NCBI GenBank assembly: GCA_017541565.1
Contig: JAFXYU010000028.1
Location: forward strand, 1-6,062
Reading direction: 5' to 3'
Source of the DNA: a bacterium
GTDB taxonomy: Bacteria; Cyanobacteriota; Vampirovibrionia; Gastranaerophilales; Gastranaerophilaceae
DNA: 6,062 nucleotides
Below are positions 1 to 5,317 of this stretch, piece by piece. Both the position numbers and the translations under genes were made by a program. Below the pieces are notes generated by a model. That model saw nothing but the letters and a program-made list of their open reading frames with translations. It was not told where the DNA came from and made no database searches. Within the stretch, counting starts at the first letter, position 1. Every line of letters begins with the position of its first letter.

Positions 1-1
1 A

Positions 2-109
2 AATAAAAATGTACGTTCTCATCTTGAAAGCCTGATTATTCATTTAATCAGCACAACGACTCAAATGTACGCAAGTTATACAACAACGAGCGAGGAAGTT
101 ACGGTATGA
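2..109 (+). CDS. C-terminal end of an upstream tail/baseplate gene (5' truncated)
   Basis: An open frame enters from the left edge and ends at TGA 107-109. About 35 residues are visible, beginning NKNVRSHLES and ending TSEEVTV. The stop overlaps the next start in an ATGA arrangement, typical of translational coupling. The other two forward frames hit stops early (TAA at 4-6, TGA near 30), so this is the only frame that can be the upstream gene. The fragment shows no domain I recognise. In P2-like phages the gene before the H fibre gene is I (baseplate/tail protein), so a baseplate role is plausible from position alone. A random open frame of this length cannot be excluded. Confidence 0.6.
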   Translation, partial: NKNVRSHLESLIIHLISTTTQMYASYTTTSEEVTV

Positions 110-783
110 CAAAGGAATTTTACTCAATAATAACCGATATAGGTTTACAAAAAATCAATGAGGCTCTTAATGACGGCACAAAGTTAGATTTAAAATACAT
201 AGCTGTTGGCGATTCAAACGGAGCATATTATGAACCCGATCCGGCACAAACAAAATTAAAAAATGAACGATTCAGAACAGAGATTACTGAATTAACTCAA
301 TTAACCGCAAAGGCTTTAGTTCCTGCATCTGTGGGTGGTTTTTATATGAGGGAATTTGGGATATTTGATTCCGAAAATAATCTGTTGTTGGTTGGCAAGC
401 AACCTGAAACATATAAACCGTTGGAAACACAGGGAAGTTTTAAGGAATTATGGTTAAAGGTTGTCATTATTGCGATTAATCCTGATGTAATTCAGATAAA
501 TGTTGATCCAACCATTCAAATGGCATCACAAAGTTGGGTTTATAATCTGTTTAATGGGCATACCCACCCCGATTTAATGCCTATTTGGTTATATGACACA
601 AACGGGAACGGATTTGTGGACACTTGCGAATATGTTGACGGAGGAACATTCACCGATGGTGAAAATATGAATATACCTCAACCGCCGACAGTTCCTCAAT
701 TAATTATGAGTACAACAATTTACGATAAGAACGGAAACGGCATAGTTGATGATGCTGAAAATATAGATGCCGGAGGATTTTAA
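106..783 (+). CDS. P2 gpH-like tail fibre base protein with two EF-hand-type loops
   Basis: The protein has 225 residues. Residues 1-150 match the N-terminal phage tail-collar fibre domain (P2 gpH type, formerly DUF3751): a FYSIITDIGLQKI start, a YIAVGDSNG segment near 32-39, GGFYMREFGIF at 77-87, a VGKQPETYKP-type strand near 96-105, and an IQMASQSWV segment before HTHPD at 152-156. In P2 this domain fixes the fibre to the baseplate. P2 gpH is roughly three times longer, so shaft and tip are absent here and are presumably supplied by downstream proteins. The C-terminal third holds two copies of a D-x-N-x-N-G-x-V-D-x-x-E loop at 164-175 and 207-218, each followed by a D-G/A-G-x-F type ending. 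The start is supported by AGGA at 93-96 and the ATGA overlap with the upstream gene. The attachment role is inferred from the family. Confidence 0.85.
   Translation: MTKEFYSIITDIGLQKINEALNDGTKLDLKYIAVGDSNGAYYEPDPAQTKLKNERFRTEITELTQLTAKALVPASVGGFYMREFGIFDSENNLLLVGKQPETYKPLETQGSFKELWLKVVIIAINPDVIQINVDPTIQMASQSWVYNLFNGHTHPDLMPIWLYDTNGNGFVDTCEYVDGGTFTDGENMNIPQPPTVPQLIMSTTIYDKNGNGIVDDAENIDAGGF
595..759 (+). repeat. Duplicated EF-hand/dockerin-like calcium-loop unit
   Basis: Two twelve-residue loops lie 43 residues apart in the fibre base protein: DTNGNGFVDTCE (nt 595-630) and DKNGNGIVDDAE (nt 724-759). Both keep D1, N3, N5, G6, D9 and E12, the oxygen-ligand pattern of an EF-hand or dockerin-type calcium site. 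Each is followed by a short D-G/A-G-x-F stretch (YVDGGTF and NIDAGGF). The intervening segment is rich in Pro and Gln. Similar DxNGxGxVDxAE loops occur in other phage fibres as linkers. Calcium binding itself is inferred. Confidence 0.75.
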
Positions 784-792
784 AGAAAGGAA
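784..792 (+). promoter_or_regulatory. Ribosome binding site for the 798 fibre gene
   Basis: AGAAAGGAA sits in the 14-base gap between the TAA of the fibre base gene and the ATG at 798. The AGG core is about 7-8 bases from the start. It is the usual purine-rich site seen throughout this window. Confidence 0.7.
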
Positions 793-797
793 ATAAA

Positions 798-1481
798 ATG
801 GGATACTTACAAATCAAACGTGGTTTATCAGAAAATTTGCCTGTGGAAGCAAGACCGGGCGAACTTTTATTTACCACCGACACAAAAAAGTTTTATGTCG
901 GAAACGGTGAAGGCAACGCATTAACTGAATTTGCAAATGCGGCACAACTTGCAAACTTCTTATTACAAAAAGCAGAGAAAACGCACACGCACCCATCATC
1001 TCAAGTGACAGATTTTGCCTCTGCTGTTGATAACAGAATTGCACTTCAAAAAGGACAAGCAAACGGAATTGCAACATTGGATTCTTCAGGAAGAATTCCA
1101 AATGCACAAATCCCGAATGTATTTAAGGAAGCGGCAGTCGTTGATAATATAACGGCACGTGATGCTTTGAATGCTTTTTCAGGACTACACGCACTTGTTG
1201 TTGATGCCTCTGCTGATTCAACAGTCGGTGCAGGTGGTGGTGCTGAATATGTTTATAACGGCACAAAGTGGGTGAAAATATCTGAATTTAACAACCTCGA
1301 CACTCTTGTGGATTGGTCAGGGATTCAGAATAAACCGAGTTTTGTATCATCAATAACAGATTTGGCAGATGTTCCGTCATTAGATAATCAGGGCGGTATG
1401 CTCTTGTGTGTTTTACCTGATGAATCAGGAATTGGTTTTATTGCACCTTTTGACGGCAACTTTGATGGAGGTTTATTCTAA
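798..1481 (+). CDS. Tail fibre protein with Mtd-type N-terminal docking domain
   Basis: The protein has 227 residues. Residues 3-40 form the short beta-rich module (IKRGLSENLP, then GELLFTTDTKKFYVGNG) found at the N-terminus of the Bordetella phage major tropism determinant and of phage hyaluronidase-type fibres, where it docks onto the tail. Then come a helical segment (45-60), an HTHP motif (63-66), a KGQANGIATLDSSGRIP linker (85-101) common in phage fibres, a segment near 113-163 containing ARDALNAF and EYVYNGTKWVKI that resembles fibre shaft-connector repeats, and a WSGIQNKPSF motif at 173-182. The protein ends in NFDGGLF. No adhesive tip domain is evident, so it may be a shaft or adaptor for the next protein. 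The start is set by AAAGGAA upstream. The stop shares one base with the next start (TAATG), indicating coupled translation. Confidence 0.82.
   Translation: MGYLQIKRGLSENLPVEARPGELLFTTDTKKFYVGNGEGNALTEFANAAQLANFLLQKAEKTHTHPSSQVTDFASAVDNRIALQKGQANGIATLDSSGRIPNAQIPNVFKEAAVVDNITARDALNAFSGLHALVVDASADSTVGAGGGAEYVYNGTKWVKISEFNNLDTLVDWSGIQNKPSFVSSITDLADVPSLDNQGGMLLCVLPDESGIGFIAPFDGNFDGGLF
1467..1471 (+). promoter_or_regulatory. Ribosome binding site for the 1481 fibre gene, inside the preceding CDS
   Basis: GGAGG lies 9 bases before ATG 1481, within the last codons of the upstream fibre gene, where it encodes part of the terminal DGGLF. With the TAATG junction this supports reinitiation or coupled translation. 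Confidence 0.65.
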
Positions 1482-1927
1482 TGCCAACTAATATCCGCAT
1501 AAGAAGAGGTAAAAAAGCAAATCTGCCAAGTTCTGCTCCGAGTGGAATGCCTCTATGGTGCGAAGATACAAAAGAATTATATATCGGAACAGGTTCAGGT
1601 ATTCAGATAATTCATACCTATGATGCTGACACCGTAGATGGTTATCATGCCAGTTCGTTTTTACAATCCTCAAAACAATTCAAAATTGTTTCAGGAGCGA
1701 ATACGGGAACAACAACTTATGTTTACCCTCCTGACGGATATACGATGAGTAATTTAGTAGCCTTTATTCCAAGTATAAGAGTTATTCACTATAACGGGGA
1801 TGTTGATAACAACGACTCTATGTATTGCAATTGGGGAAAAGAAGATACCCGAATAAGAATTTCTTGTTATAACTCGGAGCAGAGAGCAAACCCTCAATGT
1901 AATTATTTAGCGGTATGGAGGAAATAA
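1481..1927 (+). CDS. Receptor-binding tail fibre protein with Mtd-type docking domain
   Basis: The protein has 148 residues. Residues 4-40 are the same docking module as in its neighbours (IRIRRGKKANLPSS, then MPLWCEDTKELYIGTGSG). A DADTVDGYHASSF segment at 48-60 is a common hinge motif in phage fibres. Residues 66-148 form a beta-rich domain with a YPPDGYTMSNLVAFIPSI segment and the ending NYLAVWRK. Domains ending NYLAxW(R/K) sit at the C-termini of many phage fibre proteins and are generally taken to be the tip that touches the host. Receptor binding is inferred from that similarity. The GGAGG at 1467-1471 and the TAATG overlap support this start. There is no sign of truncation, so this looks like a compact docking-plus-tip protein. 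Confidence 0.82.
   Translation: MPTNIRIRRGKKANLPSSAPSGMPLWCEDTKELYIGTGSGIQIIHTYDADTVDGYHASSFLQSSKQFKIVSGANTGTTTYVYPPDGYTMSNLVAFIPSIRVIHYNGDVDNNDSMYCNWGKEDTRIRISCYNSEQRANPQCNYLAVWRK
1520..1600 (+). repeat. Docking-domain repeat, copy 1
   Basis: These 81 bases encode the core of the docking module (NLPSSAPSGMPLW... to GTGSG). Aligned codon by codon with 2339-2419, I count 21 mismatches in 81 bases (about 74% identity) and 23 of 27 identical residues. This is divergent but clearly homologous DNA that could support recombination between fibre genes. Confidence 0.8.
1917..1921 (+). promoter_or_regulatory. Ribosome binding site deciding the 1927 start
   Basis: GGAGG is followed 5 bases later by ATG 1927. 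An in-frame ATG at 1915 overlaps this site and has no site of its own. The translated start is therefore most likely 1927, which also gives the TAATG junction seen at 1479-1483. Confidence 0.75.
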
Positions 1928-2310
1928 TGAATTATCTATTGATTGAAAATGATAAATGCGTTGGTGTTTGCGACTATGAACCGAATGTTGGCAATGACAA
2001 TATTCAGGTAATAACTTATTCAGGAAATATTCCTCAAGAGAGATTAATTTATGTTGATGGCAAAGTCGCTGATATGAATAACTATACTTTCATAAACGGG
2101 AAATATGTCAAAAAAACAAAGGCTATTGAAAATTTATTGAATACTAATGACGAGGCAAAGCACTATTTGAACGATACGGATTGGCTTGTAATCAGGCATC
2201 GGGATCAGCTTGCTTTAGGGCAAACAACATCGCTTACAAACGAGCAATATTTAGATTTACTAACAAAACGCCAAGCGGCAAGAGAAAGAGTGGTTGAATA
2301 TGGCGAATAA
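1927..2310 (+). CDS. Tail fibre assembly chaperone-like protein
   Basis: The protein has 127 residues from ATG 1927, four fewer than from the in-frame ATG at 1915, which lacks a ribosome binding site. Residues 1-62 form a short beta-strand-rich part (MNYLLIENDKCVGVC, then YTFINGKYVKK). Residues 65-124 are helical, with LNDTDWLVIRHRDQ at 81-94 and YLDLLTKRQAARERV at 108-122. The D-x-D-W-x-x-I-R ... Y-x-x-L-x-x-x-R-x-x-x-R pattern is typical of small proteins encoded beside phage tail fibres and thought to help fibres fold or trimerise. The position directly after two fibre genes agrees with this. A related C-terminal pattern recurs in the 4838-5317 protein. The chaperone function is inferred, not shown. 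Confidence 0.7.
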   Translation: MNYLLIENDKCVGVCDYEPNVGNDNIQVITYSGNIPQERLIYVDGKVADMNNYTFINGKYVKKTKAIENLLNTNDEAKHYLNDTDWLVIRHRDQLALGQTTSLTNEQYLDLLTKRQAARERVVEYGE

Positions 2311-2881
2311 AATACAATTCAAACGAGGATTAAAAAACAATCTTCCAAGTTCTGCCGATGTAGGAATGCCTTTGTGGTGTACCGATACAAAAGAACTTTA
2401 CATAGGAACAGGGACAGGAGTTTCAAAAGTTGGAGGTTCAGAAAGTTCATCATCAGAACCAAGTCAATCTCAAACGGTAGTTGTAAATTCAGAAGTTCCT
2501 GTTGTGACAGATCCTATAAGTGTTTTTCAAGATGATCCTGATTATCAAACATATTATGACAATTATAGATATGGCAATGAATTAATGCTTAAAGACAATA
2601 CTGCCTATAATTTTCATATAGATGATTATATTTCATTTCAGCTACCCGAAATTGATGATGGAAATGTTTTTCATCAAATTTTAATACAGCTTTATGTAAG
2701 ATATAGCGATTGTTCAATAAATTTTGGAACATCATATTTCTTTAATAGCAAAGCTCCCGAAATTAGCGAAACAGGATACTACAACATAATTTATGAATAC
2801 GATAGCAAAATAGGGCAATGGGTATGTGGTGTTATCAAGAAAGGATATGATTCAAATGTCACAGGCGGCAGTTCTAACTAA
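2300..2881 (+). CDS. Tail fibre/adaptor protein with Mtd-type docking domain
   Basis: The protein has 193 residues from ATG 2300. A TTG at 2294 would add two residues, but ATG 2300 gives MANKIQFKRG, matching the start of the two sister proteins. The gene overlaps the upstream chaperone-like gene by 11 bases. Residues 4-40 are the docking module (KIQFKRGLKNNLPSS, then MPLWCTDTKELYIGTGTG). Residues 46-60 are a Ser/Glu/Gln-rich flexible linker. Residues 70-182 look beta-rich, with a YNFHIDDYISFQLPEI segment, NFGTSYFF at 141-148, and a GYYNIIYEYDSK...QWVCGVIKKG ending that resembles the terminal beta-sandwich strands of many phage structural proteins. The tail end SNVTGGSSN is short and flexible. 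The 3' end overlaps the LRR gene in another frame. It could be a short fibre or the anchor for the LRR protein. Confidence 0.75.
   Translation: MANKIQFKRGLKNNLPSSADVGMPLWCTDTKELYIGTGTGVSKVGGSESSSSEPSQSQTVVVNSEVPVVTDPISVFQDDPDYQTYYDNYRYGNELMLKDNTAYNFHIDDYISFQLPEIDDGNVFHQILIQLYVRYSDCSINFGTSYFFNSKAPEISETGYYNIIYEYDSKIGQWVCGVIKKGYDSNVTGGSSN
2339..2419 (+). repeat. Docking-domain repeat, copy 2
   Basis: This is the partner of 1520-1600, with about 74% base identity by hand alignment. Most differences are at third codon positions, consistent with an old duplication under protein-level selection. The 798-1481 gene carries a third, more diverged version at residues 3-40 that is recognisable only in protein. 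Confidence 0.8.
2839..2845 (+). promoter_or_regulatory. Probable ribosome binding site for the LRR gene
   Basis: GAAAGGA lies inside the end of the preceding docking-protein gene. It is 10 bases from ATG 2856, a slightly long but workable distance, and only one base from ATG 2847, which is too close. It therefore favours ATG 2856 over ATG 2847 and over the GTG codons at 2826 and 2829. Confidence 0.5.
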
Positions 2882-4826
2882 TATATATTCTAAAAATATT
2901 CTATTATCATCAAAACCCGTTCACGCCGATCCCGGAGATGAAGGAATTGATACAAACGGTTTCTGCTATAAGGTAGATACAAGAAATTGTTATGTGCAAA
3001 GTTATCATTCTTGGGGAGACGAAGTTGAAACTCCTGACAATATGACTTGTGCAGGTATTATAAATGGAACTTACAGCAATTTAGTTGGCACAGAAATAAC
3101 GATTGATTGGGGTGATGGAACAAAAACAACAGTTACAGATGGTGTTTTTAACGATACTATAAAACTCCATACTTACGAATATCCCGGCATTTATAATGTA
3201 CAAATTTCAAGTACAGGTAATTTCCCACAAATAGGATTTTATGTAGCAAATGGAAATGACAAATACTCCTATATAGGTGAAGAGCAGACTTATTATCAAG
3301 CCACAGTTACAAAGATATTGACATCAATACCTATATGCTATGATACAAGCGGCAATAAAATAACAAGTTTTGATTATACCTTTTATTATTGTCGTTCATT
3401 AGAAGAAATTCCTGAAAATTTATTCTGCAATTATAATGATATTACTTCATTTAAATACACCTTTAGTTATAGCGGAATAAAAACTGTTCCTGAAAATCTA
3501 TTTGCTAATCAAACAAATATAACAAGTTTTGACCATACATTTTATAATTGTAGTTCATTAGAGACAGTACCTGAAAATTTATTTAGATATAATACCCAAG
3601 TCACAAGTTTTTCAGGGGTTTTTGGTTATACAGGTTTAACATCAATACCTGAAAATATTTTTGCTTATTGTCCTGAAGTAACAAATTTTTCTTCGGTTTT
3701 TTCAGGTATTACCCTTGTTCCTCCTGAAAATATTTTTAAATATAATACGAAGGTTACAACATTTTCTTCGGCATTTTCAGGATATAGAGGGAGCAGTATT
3801 CCTGAAAATATATTTAAATATAATACACAAGTTACAAATTTTTCTTCTGTATTTTCGAGTGCATATTTATCTACAGTTCCAAGTGGTTTATTCAGATATA
3901 ATACGGAAGTTACAACATTCTATAATGCTTTTGCGTATTCACAAATTGTTCAAGTACCACAAGGACTATTTACTAATAATACAAAAGTGACAAATATAGG
4001 ATCTATGTTTGAAGGATGCCGGAGCCTAACAACAATTTATGGTGATTTATTTAAAGCATTTACACTGATAAAAAGTGTTGATCAAGTGTTTAGAAATTGT
4101 AATAAGCTGAAAGTTGTGCCTGCTGAATTATTTAAATATAATACCGAAATAACAAGTTTCAGTAATACTTTTATAGCTTGTGGAATAGAAGAGATTCCAC
4201 AGGATTTTTTCAGATACAATACCAAAGTTACATCGTTTTATTTTACACTTTGGCTAATGCCAAGTTTGAAAAGGATTCCTGATGATTTATTTAAATACAA
4301 TACTGAAGTTACAAATTTTGGATATGTATTAAGCGGCACATCAATTTCATCCGTATCAGCAGAATTATTTAAATATAATACTAAAGTTACAAGTTTTTCT
4401 AATGTTTTGGAAGATACTAAAATAACTTCTATTCCTCAAGATTTCTTCAGATATAACACCAAAGTTACAGATTTTGGAAATGCTTTTGACGGTTGTACTT
4501 TACTTGAAACAATACCTGATAATCTATTTTTATATAACACTTTGGTTACTACTTACCAACAAACATTTAGGGATTGCAATAAATTAAAATTAAATCCAAA
4601 TATTTTCGGTTCTAATCCGACTAATCACTTTAAGACGAGGAAACCTTCTCTTAATTATATGTTTTATAGAACAAAATATACAGGTACAGAACAAGGAACT
4701 GCTCCAACACTATGGAATTACAATTATTCTTCAACTATTTCACCTTCAAAAGTATTTTCAGGAGCCGGTAATAGCACAACAAGTATCAGCAACTATGCAG
4801 ATATTCCAAGTAGTTGGAAATCATAA
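2856..4826 (+). CDS. PKD-like and BspA-type leucine-rich-repeat phage surface protein
   Basis: The protein has 656 residues from ATG 2856; upstream GTG 2826 would add ten. The start MSQAAVLTNIYSKNILLSS has no charged signal peptide and no lipobox, and no membrane segment follows. This fits a virion protein rather than a secreted bacterial BspA protein. Residues 35-75 are an unassigned leader domain. Residues 80-120 resemble a PKD/Ig-like fold (IDWGDGTK at 83-90 and HTYEYPGIYNV at 105-115). Residues 169-590 are 16 tandem units with consensus VTSFSxxFxxCxxLxxIPENLFKYNTK, the BspA/DUF285-like LRR pattern. Residues 591-656 form a cap ending IPSSWKS. LRR and PKD folds usually bind protein or glycan, so host recognition is inferred. 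Unlike its neighbours it lacks the docking module. It overlaps the previous gene by 26 bases and is followed by a chaperone-like gene. Confidence 0.83.
   Translation: MSQAAVLTNIYSKNILLSSKPVHADPGDEGIDTNGFCYKVDTRNCYVQSYHSWGDEVETPDNMTCAGIINGTYSNLVGTEITIDWGDGTKTTVTDGVFNDTIKLHTYEYPGIYNVQISSTGNFPQIGFYVANGNDKYSYIGEEQTYYQATVTKILTSIPICYDTSGNKITSFDYTFYYCRSLEEIPENLFCNYNDITSFKYTFSYSGIKTVPENLFANQTNITSFDHTFYNCSSLETVPENLFRYNTQVTSFSGVFGYTGLTSIPENIFAYCPEVTNFSSVFSGITLVPPENIFKYNTKVTTFSSAFSGYRGSSIPENIFKYNTQVTNFSSVFSSAYLSTVPSGLFRYNTEVTTFYNAFAYSQIVQVPQGLFTNNTKVTNIGSMFEGCRSLTTIYGDLFKAFTLIKSVDQVFRNCNKLKVVPAELFKYNTEITSFSNTFIACGIEEIPQDFFRYNTKVTSFYFTLWLMPSLKRIPDDLFKYNTEVTNFGYVLSGTSISSVSAELFKYNTKVTSFSNVLEDTKITSIPQDFFRYNTKVTDFGNAFDGCTLLETIPDNLFLYNTLVTTYQQTFRDCNKLKLNPNIFGSNPTNHFKTRKPSLNYMFYRTKYTGTEQGTAPTLWNYNYSSTISPSKVFSGAGNSTTSISNYADIPSSWKS
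3360..4625 (+). repeat. Array of 16 BspA-type LRR units (75-81 bp period)
   Basis: Sixteen in-frame units start at 3360, 3441, 3519, 3600, 3678, 3753, 3831, 3909, 3987, 4068, 4149, 4227, 4308, 4386, 4464 and 4545. They encode 27, 26, 27, 26, 25, 26, 26, 26, 27, 27, 26, 27, 26, 26, 27 and 27 residues. The most constant part is (I/V)PxxLF(K/R)YNT(K/E/Q)VT, encoded by near-identical DNA of the form TTTAAATATAATAC...AAGTTACAA. The segment between the F of VTSFSxxF and the following IP varies most. Confidence 0.88.
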
Positions 4827-4830
4827 GGAG
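4825..4830 (+). promoter_or_regulatory. Ribosome binding site deciding the 4838 start
   Basis: AAGGAG is followed 7 bases later by ATG 4838. It overlaps the last bases of the LRR gene's TAA. The in-frame TTG at 4814 upstream has no comparable site and would place the start inside the LRR gene, so ATG 4838 is preferred. Confidence 0.78.
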
Positions 4831-4837
4831 TTTAATT

Positions 4838-5317
4838 ATGTATGTAAAATTTATCAATGAAACAAAAATTGAATTGCCACCTAAAAACAAAGGTTCAATT
4901 ATAAACTATGACAAAGCCGAAAAATTACTTATCGCAGACGGTTATAAACCGTTAATAAAAGATGAAAGTATTATTTCAGGCAGACTTTATACTATTTCTT
5001 ATTCTGAAGATGAAACTAATATTTATGAACATCTTAATTATATTGAATCAGAAGAAGAATTTAATAAAAGAACCGAACAGAACGAAATTCAAAATCAAAT
5101 AAACAGATTAAATGCTGAAATTAATGATCTTGATATAAAACGCATTAGAGCGGTTTGTGAGCCAAGCATAAAAGATGAAGAAACTGGTGAAACTTGGCTT
5201 GATTACTATAACAATCTTGTGATTGCTATTAGAGAACAAATAAACACATTAAGAGAAAGGATTACCCCAAATGACATCACTAACGAAGATCTGCCTCCAT
5301 TGGACAGCGGGCAGTAA
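4838..5317 (+). CDS. Coiled-coil, tail-fibre-assembly-like protein
   Basis: The protein has 159 residues from ATG 4838. Residues 1-60 are beta-rich and include a YDKAEKLLIADGYKPL segment (24-39). Residues 70-106 are a strongly charged helix likely to form a coiled coil (EIQNQINRLNAEINDLDIKR). Residues 97-142 follow a pattern common in small proteins beside phage fibres: NDLDIKRIRAVCEPS, a short E/G-rich loop, ETWLDYYNNL and IREQINTL. This aligns loosely with the C-terminus of the 1927-2310 protein (ND-x-D-x3-IR ... T-x2-Y-L-D-x-L ... RE). The last 15 residues are acidic and Pro-rich and overlap the amidase start. Its place after the LRR gene suggests a chaperone or accessory protein for that fibre. 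The function is inferred from pattern and position. Confidence 0.65.
   Translation: MYVKFINETKIELPPKNKGSIINYDKAEKLLIADGYKPLIKDESIISGRLYTISYSEDETNIYEHLNYIESEEEFNKRTEQNEIQNQINRLNAEINDLDIKRIRAVCEPSIKDEETGETWLDYYNNLVIAIREQINTLRERITPNDITNEDLPPLDSGQ

Noticed and set aside
871..1107. Minus-strand open frame of 78 codons
   Set aside because: It lies wholly inside a well-supported fibre gene, has no ribosome binding site that I could see and no recognisable domain; it is a shadow frame.
1488..1673. Minus-strand open frame of 61 codons
   Set aside because: It is antisense to the docking module of a clear gene on the + strand, with low-complexity Leu/Tyr composition and no recognisable motif.
1915..1926. 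ATG 1915 as start of the first chaperone-like gene
   Set aside because: It overlaps the GGAGG site that is properly spaced for ATG 1927, and the extra residues MEEI are just that site translated.
798..1927. Diversity-generating retroelement, suggested by the Mtd-type N-termini
   Set aside because: Only the docking module is Mtd-like. There is no reverse transcriptase, no template repeat, and no AAY-rich variable stretch at the 3' ends of these genes within the window.
2294..2299. TTG 2294 as start of the third docking protein
   Set aside because: ATG 2300 six bases later gives an N-terminus aligned with both sister proteins; TTG offers no advantage.
3715..3990. Second + strand frame of 91 codons inside the LRR gene
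   Set aside because: Its repetitive Ile/Leu/Phe-rich product is what results from reading the 78-bp repeats in another frame; the LRR frame carries the conserved motifs.
3360..4625. CRISPR-like or intergenic tandem repeat
   Set aside because: The periodic sequence is protein-coding, always in frame, with 75-81 bp units, no constant repeat/unique spacer pattern and no palindromic repeat.
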